A stretch of 64,000 nucleotides of DNA. Source: Duganella margarita (GTDB taxonomy: Bacteria; Pseudomonadota; Gammaproteobacteria; Burkholderiales; Burkholderiaceae_D). The notes under the pieces were generated by a model. It was not told the origin of the DNA. It made no database searches and worked only from the letters and a program-made list of their open reading frames with translations. A program made the translations under genes and the position numbers. Location: assembly GCF_009857535.1 (NCBI RefSeq), contig NZ_WWCS01000007.1, positions 124,001-188,000 on the forward strand, written 5' to 3'. Within the stretch, counting starts at the first letter, position 1. The number at the start of each line of letters is the position of its first letter. Below, piece after piece: positions 44,491 through 51,399 of this stretch.

Positions 44491-44748
44491 ATGAGAAATT
44501 TTATTGTCTTTGTTTTTTGGTACCTGGTTCACTTTTTCCTTATCGGAGCTTTAGCGGGATTCTGGGTGCACCTGGACAGCAGCACGTTAACGGATTCCGA
44601 ACTTGGGCAACGTATTGGTCACCTATTGGGCTTGTGGGCGCTTGGACTTCCTTGGTTCGCGACCTTTTTTGGCTGGCACTTCGGTTGGCTGCCATTTTTC
44701 AAAAGAAAGAAGAATGAGCATAGCTCGGCTCCGTCTGACGTAAGCTAG
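44491..44748 (+). CDS. Unknown small membrane protein (85 residues)
   Basis: Two hydrophobic helices (FIVFVFWYLVHFFLIGALAG and LLGLWALGLPWFATFFGWHF) with a polar loop between and a basic C-terminal end (FFKRKKNEH), so both ends are probably cytoplasmic. Family unknown. The ATG at 44491 is chosen; an earlier TTG gives four more residues. It is the second gene of the repeat-bounded array. Confidence 0.65.
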   Translation: MRNFIVFVFWYLVHFFLIGALAGFWVHLDSSTLTDSELGQRIGHLLGLWALGLPWFATFFGWHFGWLPFFKRKKNEHSSAPSDVS

Positions 44749-44754
44749 TCATAA

Positions 44755-44771
44755 TTCGGCCACAACCGGAC
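44755..44771 (+). repeat. Boundary repeat type B, copy 1
   Basis: TTCGGCCACAACCGGAC, seven bases after the stop of the preceding gene. A related copy (TTCGGCCATAAGCCGAC, 14 of 17 matches) is at 45684-45700. It shares the CGGCCA core with type A. Confidence 0.75.
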
Positions 44772-44844
44772 TTCAAACACATTTTCTGGTTTTACCAATC
44801 GGCTGAAGTAATAATGTCCCTTCGATACGTAAGTACACTGCACC

Positions 44845-45369
44845 ATGAAAATATCGAATAACACTTCTCGACAAGGTATTCGTTGGCGCTGGCACTGTCT
44901 CCGGCTTATTGGACTGGCGCTGATGCTGGCTGCCTTCTGGTACAAAGATCGAGCTGTCGATTTAATCGCGACAAGCATCGTGGTCTTCGTCGGCGCTCTC
45001 GCGTCCAAGGCACTTGGTGAGGATTTGCTCGTCGAAGTGTTCGATGACGGTGATCGATTGCGATTTGAACTAGATGAAGTGCATGTTTCTATTAGCCTGA
45101 CGGATGTTAAGGAAGTCATATTTAAGGATGGGGGCGATGGAAAGGACACTGTCACGATTTTGATTTGCCACGATACTCCGTTTGGCCGGCAGGTTGAACT
45201 CGTCCCAGAACCGAATCTCAAATTCCAGGGAAACCCGAAGCACTGGTTCAATGACCTGCAAAAACGAGTGTTCGAAGCGAAAGCCAACGTCGCTGCCGCT
45301 GTCAATGGAGAGTCTGTTGATGCCTCTTATAAATCCATCTTGGCAGCGGGTGATCAGAACCGGATGTGA
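44845..45369 (+). CDS. Unknown membrane protein with small cytoplasmic domain
   Basis: A 174-residue protein. Two N-terminal hydrophobic helices (LRLIGLALMLAAFWY and LIATSIVVFVGALASK) form a hairpin. They are followed by a beta-rich domain (VEVFDDGDRLRFELDEVHVSIS and ITLTDVKEVIF-like strands), reminiscent of bacterial PH-like domains, and a C-terminal helix. No enzyme motif. It is the third gene of the array. Confidence 0.65.
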   Translation: MKISNNTSRQGIRWRWHCLRLIGLALMLAAFWYKDRAVDLIATSIVVFVGALASKALGEDLLVEVFDDGDRLRFELDEVHVSISLTDVKEVIFKDGGDGKDTVTILICHDTPFGRQVELVPEPNLKFQGNPKHWFNDLQKRVFEAKANVAAAVNGESVDASYKSILAAGDQNRM

Positions 45370-45400
45370 TAGTACGATGGCGGATTGCTGATTTCAGCTC

Positions 45401-45415
45401 CTAACGGCCAAGAGC
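45401..45415 (+). repeat. Boundary repeat type A, copy 2
   Basis: CTAACGGCCAAGAGC, identical to copy 1, starting 32 bases after the stop of the preceding gene. The following bases GGCCGGTGA resemble the AGTCGGTGA after copy 1. Confidence 0.8.
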
Positions 45416-45440
45416 GGCCGGTGAGTTTTTGGGAGGATTG

Positions 45441-45668
45441 GTGAGGCAATATTTGAGGTTGATGCGTCGGCATAATGAGACCCTCTCTTCAGAGGGGGAA
45501 CTTGATGCATTGTTGAATCTGCTGAAGAATGCTCCTGGAGCATCAGAAATCGAGTTCCAAGGATGGCATCCCAAAGGAGGATATCGTCGGACATTAAATG
45601 TCGCTGACGAATCCTTGAATCAATTCATTAGCCTACTGGAGGGAAGCGGATGGATGTCCGTGCTGTGA
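45441..45668 (+). CDS. Unknown small protein (75 residues)
   Basis: Starts at GTG 45441 after GGGAGGATTG and reads LRLMRRHNETLSSEGELDALLNLL and IEFQGWHPKGGYRRTLNV in its two main parts. It is soluble, possibly an alpha-beta fold. A TTG at 45429 is an alternative start. No family recognised. It is the fourth gene of the array. Confidence 0.55.
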   Translation: MRQYLRLMRRHNETLSSEGELDALLNLLKNAPGASEIEFQGWHPKGGYRRTLNVADESLNQFISLLEGSGWMSVL

Positions 45669-45683
45669 GCCTCTATAGCCGCG

Positions 45684-45700
45684 TTCGGCCATAAGCCGAC
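45684..45700 (+). repeat. Boundary repeat type B, copy 2
   Basis: TTCGGCCATAAGCCGAC, 16 bases after the stop of the preceding gene. See type B copy 1. Confidence 0.75.
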
Positions 45701-45716
45701 ATAGAACGAGATATTG

Positions 45717-46058
45717 ATGCCACTGAATCAGAAAGATTGCGAAAAGGTTTTGGCGGAAATGACGCCGGAAAGACAGGCCCAATTTCTAGCTAGGCTTGGG
45801 CATATGTACACCGTGTACGGTCGAGATGCGTATGAATTCCAGGGCCCAGGCGTTACAAAGCCTAGACTGCTGCGCGACTTCAACGAAGTACATCATCGGT
45901 TATATGCACAGCTCGGTGGCCTGTTAACACGTGGCGAAGGTGTTTTTTCTCCAGAAGTATTGGCGATTTGGATTTGTGGTGAGGGGCGAGACGAGGAATT
46001 TCGGGTTGCCAGCTTGGATGCGTTTGAACGTTGTCTTAAAAATTTTAATGCTGCATGA
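45717..46058 (+). CDS. Unknown small protein (113 residues)
   Basis: A soluble helical protein. MPLNQKDCEKVLAEMTPER, then LLRDFNEVHHRLYAQLGGLL and ICGEGRDEEFRVASLDAFER. No family recognised. The ATG at 45717 is used. It is the last gene of the array; the IS1111-type element starts 28 bases after its stop. Confidence 0.6.
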   Translation: MPLNQKDCEKVLAEMTPERQAQFLARLGHMYTVYGRDAYEFQGPGVTKPRLLRDFNEVHHRLYAQLGGLLTRGEGVFSPEVLAIWICGEGRDEEFRVASLDAFERCLKNFNAA

Positions 46059-46064
46059 TAGGCG

Positions 46065-46079
46065 CTAACGGCCAAAAGC
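46065..46079 (+). repeat. Boundary repeat type A, copy 3, interrupted by the IS
   Basis: CTAACGGCCAAAAGC, one change from the other two, seven bases after the stop. The IS1111-type element begins within ten bases, so the sequence that should follow the repeat is displaced to beyond 47460. Confidence 0.75.
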
Positions 46080-46165
46080 AATGGGATGGACTCCTCCTCA
46101 CCTATCGGCGTCTAGGCGCCTAAACTGGAGTTTCGACACAACCAGTTAAGGAGAAGGAGTCCACC

Positions 46166-47197
46166 ATGAAGATTATCCGCGTCGGCGTCGATCTGGCCAA
46201 GAGTGTCTTTCAAGTGCACGGGGTTGATCGTTGCGAAAAGGTCGTATGGCGCAAGAAGCTAAGTCGTGCAGAATGGCTGTCGGCATTGCTAGAGAAAATT
46301 GAACCGGGGTGCGAAATTGGCATGGAAGCCTGTGGTGGCGCATATCACTGGGCTCGGCAATTGCAGAAGCGAGGCTTCACTGTGAAGCTGATTGCACCTC
46401 AGTTCGTCAAGCCGTATGTGAAGAGCAACAAGAACGACGCGAACGATGCGGAGGCAATTTGTGAAGCGATGAGCCGTCCGAACATGCACTTCGTCGCGAT
46501 CAAATCTGTCGAGCAGCAGGACTTACAGGCGATACACCGGATCAGGGCTGAGTTATGTAATCAGCGCAGGGCCAAGGGCAATCAGATTCGCGGCCTATGT
46601 TCCGAGTATGGCTTGGTAGCGCCAAGGGAAATGATCCAGTTGCGAGCAGCCGTGCCTTGCTGGCTGGAGGATATGGAGAATGGTCTGACGATACGGCTCC
46701 GTCGCATGCTGCGCGGCTTGTGGCTTGATCTCATGAACCTGGAACTCAGAGTTAAAGAATTGGATCAGGAAATTGAAATTGCGGCGGCTACCGATCCGGT
46801 CGCCACCAGGTTGCAGCAACTGCGCGGCGTCGGCCCGATCATCGCCACAGCGATCGTTGCCAACGTCGGCGATGCGAAGCAGTTCAACAGTGGCAGGCAG
46901 ATGGCGGCATCGCTGGGGCTAACGCCACGGCAGAACAGCTCCGGCGGCAAGGAACGATTGCTGGGCATTACGAAACGCGGCGATGCTCAGCTGCGAACGC
47001 TGTTGATTCACGGTGCTCGTTCAGTTTTACGAACGGCGGCCAGCAAGAATGATCGGATGAGTCGCTGGGTAACACACATCGCTCAGACGAGGCACCATAA
47101 TATCGCGGCGGTCGCGCTAGCGAACAAAACGGCGCGTATCGCCTGGGCGATGATGACCAAGGGCACGGACTACCAGCCTGGTCCGGTGACAGTTTAA
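46166..47197 (+). CDS. IS1111-group transposase
   Basis: A 343-residue DEDD transposase. Asp in RVGVDLAKSVFQVHG, Glu in GMEACGGAYHWAR, and the Asp pair in VKSNKNDANDAEAI. The C-terminal Tnp_20 domain has LRGVGPIIATAIVANVG and MAASLGLTPRQNSSGGKERLLG, with the catalytic serine expected in QNSSGG. Appears intact. AAGGAG lies ten bases before the ATG. Confidence 0.94.
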   Translation: MKIIRVGVDLAKSVFQVHGVDRCEKVVWRKKLSRAEWLSALLEKIEPGCEIGMEACGGAYHWARQLQKRGFTVKLIAPQFVKPYVKSNKNDANDAEAICEAMSRPNMHFVAIKSVEQQDLQAIHRIRAELCNQRRAKGNQIRGLCSEYGLVAPREMIQLRAAVPCWLEDMENGLTIRLRRMLRGLWLDLMNLELRVKELDQEIEIAAATDPVATRLQQLRGVGPIIATAIVANVGDAKQFNSGRQMAASLGLTPRQNSSGGKERLLGITKRGDAQLRTLLIHGARSVLRTAASKNDRMSRWVTHIAQTRHHNIAAVALANKTARIAWAMMTKGTDYQPGPVTV

Positions 47198-47446
47198 ACA
47201 GAGAGCGGCTAGTACGTAAAAAGGAGTATCCAACCACGATTGCGAAACAAGCCGTTGATGGCCAACAGGTCGAACCGGCGCTGGCAGAACCCGAGAATGT
47301 CTGTGGCCTCCGAGCCCGAAATAGCGATAGGGAACCGGCGCGCGAATAGCCCATTATGGTCCTTGCCCGACGACGGGCAAAGCAGTTAGAGACCGAATAT
47401 ACGTGAGCAGTCGTACCTAAAAGTCAAAGACGGAATGTTTGCAAAC
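47198..47446 (+). ncRNA. 3' non-coding part of IS1111 element, candidate bridge RNA region
   Basis: About 250 non-coding bases follow the transposase inside the element, the place where IS1111-group members keep their guide RNA. A perfect hairpin TTGCCCG/CGGGCAA with a four-base loop (47363-47380) and a repeated AACCGGCGC (near 47271 and 47334) suggest a folded RNA. This is inference from position and fold; the boundaries are those of the non-coding stretch. Confidence 0.4.
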
Positions 47447-47460
47447 GAGGAGGAGTCCAT

Positions 47461-47807
47461 ATACAGACATCCGCCTTTCATTACCGCGCTGCCAATTCTC
47501 GATAGGTGATACTATCGTTCAGGCTAGCGTGCTCTCTCTAACCTGCACTGGGACAATCTTGTTTGTACCGCCCTGGTGCCGAGGATAGTCAAATCCTTCC
47601 GCAAGTACCGGATGCGGGCTTCACCGAAGACGGCTGCGCCGCAGCATAGCCATGTTCCTTCGCACAAACTCATTGCTGGCTGATCATTGGAGTACATCAC
47701 GAAAGTCGTTGTCTATCGCGGTCCTAGTCAGCTAGCAGTAGAAACGTATCAGATCCAAAAATCGAAGATCCAACAAACGCCATTGTTGCTTAACAAGGAG
47801 ATGTATC
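47461..47807. other. Region without supported gene
   Basis: About 350 bases after the IS element. The first bases (AGACATCCGC) may be the displaced right part of the boundary repeat. An AAGGAGATGTATC ribosome site of the next gene is at the end. Confidence 0.4.
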
Positions 47808-48110
47808 ATGGTCAAACTCGCGTTGTTTGTTCGTCTGGAAGCTAAGCCGGGTAAGGAAAAGGACGTTGAGAGCTTTCTGTTAAGTGGTCTGCCGCTCGTT
47901 CAGGCAGAGCCTGCTACAACAGCTTGGTTCGGCATCCGCCTGGGGCCGTCCACCTTTGGTATCTTCGACGCGTTTCCAGATGAGGCTGGGCGGCAAGCTC
48001 ATCTTTCCGGCGAAGTCGCAGCCGCGCTCATGGAAAAAGCTGGTGAATTATTCGCCCAGCCGCCGTCAATCGAAAAGGTTGACGTTCTTGCGGCAAAGCT
48101 GCCGGGCTGA
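47808..48110 (+). CDS. ABM-domain protein (antibiotic biosynthesis monooxygenase-like)
   Basis: A 100-residue dimeric alpha-beta barrel protein. VKLALFVRLEAKPGKEKDVES is the first strand and helix of the ABM fold, and the WFGIRLGPSTFGIFDAFPDE part matches the central strands; the tail is HLSGEVAAALMEKAGELF. Related proteins are quinol monooxygenases or small stress proteins. A good AAGGAG site precedes the ATG. It stands alone. Confidence 0.85.
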   Translation: MVKLALFVRLEAKPGKEKDVESFLLSGLPLVQAEPATTAWFGIRLGPSTFGIFDAFPDEAGRQAHLSGEVAAALMEKAGELFAQPPSIEKVDVLAAKLPG

Positions 48111-49028
48111 GCAAGCCCAACAGTCGTGCAAGCCGATGGCTTACTCTTGGCGCCCGCGAGCCGCAGCTTAGCGCGGTCGCTGAACGATGGCGTTCAGGAA
48201 TCGGTAAGGACTGCATTGGGGGGGGGCGCACGCCTAGCGCCGGCACGACCACTTCTCAGTACGCTACCTCCTGCGCATTCAACAGGTCGACGCAACAGTC
48301 CTCCTGCCGAAGCAGTTAACGTGTTGCGTCGACATGTTGGATCCGCTCCCCCTGCAGCAAACATTCACGACTTGGAAAAGCAGACACTCGTGGCAGCAAA
48401 ATGACTAGGTCATGCGGGATCGCGGGGGTATAGTGTTGAGAGCATCAATTCACAACGCGGCGCACCAGCCGAGCGTGCATAGAGTCTGATCGAGGAAAGT
48501 AAGGAATTCGAGCGCCGACGGTATCCTAAAGCCCTGAAAGCTGAGATTGCGAAGGTCGGCAATGGGGCGCAAGCTGCCGGTCGGAGCTCGTAGGTCGCCG
48601 ACGTGTTGCTCGGATTTTATGTCTTATATAGAAGCCGCGCAGAGTCTGCCGCGCTATGCTCGGTGCCACGTTCGTGATGAATACGAGCGTGTGCTCCCGT
48701 AAGAACGCGGCTGGGCACCTGTACGACTCACGATGTGTGAGATGCGACGTAAGCGCTTTTACGAATGTTCGATGATCCCTCGCTGTTTTCGGCTCTGGGG
48801 CCGACGCCCGACGTTCCTTCGTAGCTTCATATCGACACATCAGATGAGGAGCCGTTCCACCCGTCGGTCACGTGCCGTCGTTGCCGGCCATCTGGGGCAC
48901 GCTTCAGTGACCTACCTGCTTGCCGAACAATGTTTCCCGATGGTGGTGATCGGCCCCGAAGGCGTGAGTTTGTCGGTCGCCTCGCGCTGTTTGTTTTGTT
49001 CTGTTCGGGTCTTGTGAAGGCGATGTTG
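48111..49028. other. Long non-coding stretch before the conjugation operon's 3' end
   Basis: More than 900 bases. Nine G in a row occur at 48218-48226. A plus-strand frame near 48880 reads GHLGHASVTYLL, resembling the end of tyrosine recombinases, but nothing around it supports a gene. This may be the junction between the cargo region and the conjugation module. Confidence 0.45.
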
Positions 49029-49214
49029 TCAAAGGCTGACTCGTTGACGCTTGTCGTAGATGCCGGATAAGGCGCGCTCCGCAAGCGCTTTGTCCACACC
49101 CTGCATGGACAGGAATGCGAGCGCGGCTTCCTTGCCGAACGCCCGCTGGAACTTTAACGCTTCGGTGATAAGCGCGGTGGTGGTGAGATCGGTACGCCTG
49201 TCGGTCGTGTTCAT
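49029..49214 (-). CDS. Unknown small protein at the end of the T4SS operon
   Basis: A 61-residue protein (TTTALITEALKFQRAFGKE, then AALAFLSMQGVDKALAERAL) that looks like two or three helices. Such short genes accompany LPD7-type genes in conjugative elements. It starts 14 bases after the LPD7-domain gene and is last in the operon. Function unknown. Confidence 0.65.
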   Translation of the reverse strand: MNTTDRRTDLTTTALITEALKFQRAFGKEAALAFLSMQGVDKALAERALSGIYDKRQRVSL

Positions 49215-49228
49215 CGCCGTTTGCCTTA

Positions 49229-50680
49229 TCAGCGTTGCTTGTTGGGCGCGGGCGTCTGGCCGTGCTCCTGGTTTGTATGGTGAGCCTGGGTTGTCCGCCT
49301 GAGGTGGACTTCGCTGTTATCTTTACGGGCACCGGGCTCGGCTTTTAGGAAATCCCTAGCGTTGTCGAGCGAGATGACTTCCCAGTCGTGGCGGTTGGCG
49401 TCGATGGCCACGCGCTTGCCGGTGGGCTTGCCCTGGCTGTCGACTTTCGGTCCGTTGACGGTAACGCTGCGGCTGCCGCGCTGCGATAGCACGATGCCGT
49501 CGCCGACATCGGCGCCGCTGCCCGCCATGGCGCGTTGCAGGTCGACGCCCCAGATGGTTTGCCGGCCGCCCGGCGTCTGCAGGGTGACGAAGTAGCTCAA
49601 ATCGTTGTCGGCATTGTGCTGGTAGTGCGCTGGTCCGTGCTCGAGGACGCGCCCATAATGCGTGCGGTGCCTGGCGAGTTCCTCGGCCGCCAGCGCGGCG
49701 GTCATGGAGACCGCCGCTTCGCTGTCCCCGCGCTGGCGCAGGAATTTCTTGAGTTCTTCGACGGCCCGCTGGTGCCGCGGGTGGGCGGTGTCTTGTTCCG
49801 GCGCTGGGAGTGCTTTGTTTTCCTTGCGCCTCTGTTGCTCCGCTGCTGACGGTTCGGTTACGGCGGCTTGCTGTTTCGTTTTTGTTTTCGCTGTTGCTGG
49901 CGCTCTGGTCTTGGTATTCGCTTTCGTTTTTTGTGACGCTTCCGTCGACGCGGCCGGCTCGCCATGCTGCGCCGCCTGTGGCTCGATGGCGTTCGCGCGC
50001 TGGGTAGCTTCGCGCTCGCGGGCCGCCAGCCGTTCGGCCAGGCGTGTTTTGTCCAGCGCGGTGGGCCGGTATCCGGTCGTGGCGATGCCGCGTTCTGCGG
50101 CCGCCAGCCAGGCCGCGCGCTTGAAGGCCTCCGTGCCGCGCAGCTTGAGCCTAGTCCAGCCCTTGGCTTGCGCCAGCTCGACCATGGAGGTTGCGGTATC
50201 GGCGTCCTCGTGCAGGGTGCGCAGTTTCGTGCCGAGGTCTTCGAAGGCGAGGGCGTGGTCGCGGTCGCGGAAGTAATATTTGCCGTCGGTGTCGATCAGG
50301 TAGCGGTTGCGCAGCGATTGCGGGATGTCGAATGTTGGAGGGGGATCCGGGTTGGGGGACGGCTCTGTCCCCGCGCTGGGAGGCGGTACGGTGTTTTGTC
50401 CGATCACGAGGGCAGGCGGTGCGCCGTTGAGCCCGTCGAATAATCCGATCTGCTTGGCGATTGCGTTCAGGCGTCCGAGAAAGCCTGTGGCGGCTGGCGC
50501 GCCCTGTTGCGCAGGTCCTGTGCCCGATGGCGCCTGACTGGCCTCGTCCTCCTGAGCGGTGTCCTGCGGTTGCAGCGTTTCGAAGCCCGGTAGCTGGGGC
50601 TGCTGCGCTTGCTGCCTGGTGCGGTGTGCGGATTTGCCTGGTGTCGTACCGGCCCGCGGGGCGGCTTCGATCTGGTTCAT
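49229..50680 (-). CDS. LPD7-domain protein of the conjugative element
   Basis: A 483-residue protein. A Pro/Gln-rich N-terminus is followed by the LPD7 domain (about 120-210: YLIDTDGKYYFRDRDHALAF and MVELAQAKGWTRLKLRGTEA, typical of large polyvalent proteins and relaxase tails). After an Ala/Lys-rich linker, a C-terminal part (GPAHYQHNADNDLSYFVTLQ, DVGDGIVLSQRG) is shared with relaxase-associated proteins. The relaxase catalytic domain itself is absent. It overlaps the upstream lipoprotein gene by 4 bases. It may process or accompany transferred DNA. Confidence 0.75.
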   Translation of the reverse strand: MNQIEAAPRAGTTPGKSAHRTRQQAQQPQLPGFETLQPQDTAQEDEASQAPSGTGPAQQGAPAATGFLGRLNAIAKQIGLFDGLNGAPPALVIGQNTVPPPSAGTEPSPNPDPPPTFDIPQSLRNRYLIDTDGKYYFRDRDHALAFEDLGTKLRTLHEDADTATSMVELAQAKGWTRLKLRGTEAFKRAAWLAAAERGIATTGYRPTALDKTRLAERLAAREREATQRANAIEPQAAQHGEPAASTEASQKTKANTKTRAPATAKTKTKQQAAVTEPSAAEQQRRKENKALPAPEQDTAHPRHQRAVEELKKFLRQRGDSEAAVSMTAALAAEELARHRTHYGRVLEHGPAHYQHNADNDLSYFVTLQTPGGRQTIWGVDLQRAMAGSGADVGDGIVLSQRGSRSVTVNGPKVDSQGKPTGKRVAIDANRHDWEVISLDNARDFLKAEPGARKDNSEVHLRRTTQAHHTNQEHGQTPAPNKQR

Positions 50681-51387
50681 GGCGTGCTCCTGTCCTTGAC
50701 TGCGGTTGCCAGCGGCGGCGTGGCCAGGCCGGCCAGCTCGATCTCGATCCGACGGTTACGCGCGCGGCCGGCCAGCGTGCCGTTGTCGGCGATGCGGTCG
50801 CCGGCGGCCTGGTAGCTGCTGCGGATTTTCGACGGCGCGACGCCGTTGTCGAGCATGTACCGGCGCGCCAGCGCTGCCCGCTGTGCCGCCAGGCGCTTGT
50901 TCGCCGGGTCGGGGCGCACGGCGTCGGTGCGGCCGCGGACCGCGATGCGGGTCGCTTGCGCGGCGCCGTTGCGCAGCAGTGCGGCGATCCCGGCGCTCGG
51001 GGCGAAGCCGGCCTGTCCTGGCGCTTGCGGAAAGCGCAGCACGGTCCGATCAGGCAGTACCTCGATCTCGACGCCGTCGACGACGGTGAGCGCAGACTGT
51101 GGTCGCTTGCTGCGGTTCGCGCCGACGATTGGCGGCTGCAAGGCGGCCAGCTGCCGGCGCAAGGCTTCGACCTGCTGTTCCAGCTGCAGGATGCGCTGTT
51201 GTGTCGGCGTGGAGGGCGGTGCGGGTCGCTGCTGGGACTGGTAGCGTTCAATCGCCTCGAGGTTGTTGACCGAAGTGCGGCTGGCGCCGTCCGGCGTGCG
51301 CGGCCCGGGCGGGCTGCTGCAGCCATGCAGCAGGGGCAGCAGTAGCATCAGTAGCATCAGGCAGGTTGGCAGGTGAGGGTGTCGCAT
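50677..51387 (-). CDS. OmpA-family outer-membrane lipoprotein
   Basis: A 236-residue lipoprotein. The signal peptide ends in LLLPLLHGC, with the lipobox Cys about residue 23. A coiled-coil stretch (QRILQLEQQVEALRRQLAAL) follows, and the C-terminal OmpA/MotB peptidoglycan-binding domain has AVRGRTDAVRPDPANKRLA, ALARRYMLDNGV and AGRARNRRIEI, the arginine-rich end of the fold. It sits in the T4SS operon between virD4 and the LPD7 gene, so it probably anchors the secretion channel to the cell wall. Confidence 0.88.
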   Translation of the reverse strand: MRHPHLPTCLMLLMLLLPLLHGCSSPPGPRTPDGASRTSVNNLEAIERYQSQQRPAPPSTPTQQRILQLEQQVEALRRQLAALQPPIVGANRSKRPQSALTVVDGVEIEVLPDRTVLRFPQAPGQAGFAPSAGIAALLRNGAAQATRIAVRGRTDAVRPDPANKRLAAQRAALARRYMLDNGVAPSKIRSSYQAAGDRIADNGTLAGRARNRRIEIELAGLATPPLATAVKDRSTP

Positions 51388-51399
51388 GGGGCCTCCAGG

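Larger units (their letters stand above)
46086..47460 (+). mobile_element. IS1111-group element of the IS110 family
   Basis: A 14-base perfect inverted repeat ATGGACTCCTCCTC (46086-46099) and GAGGAGGAGTCCAT (47447-47460) flanks the transposase gene. Subterminal inverted repeats of this size separate the IS1111 group from other IS110 members. A related AAGGAGTCCA segment is just before the transposase ATG. True ends are probably a few bases further out on each side. Confidence 0.85.

Noticed and set aside
44424..46079. Canonical integron attC sites at the gene boundaries
   Set aside because: The repeats contain a YAAC-like part (CTAAC), but I found no partner GTTRRRY site and no long palindrome of the usual 60-base attC form, and there is no integron integrase in the window.
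48740..48940. Integrase C-terminus suggested by GHLGHASVTYLL
   Set aside because: Only this short match; no catalytic Arg, HxxR or Tyr around it and no upstream coding sequence.
49229..50680. Relaxase
   Set aside because: LPD7 and the C-terminal part occur with relaxases, but the catalytic Tyr and three-His motifs are missing.
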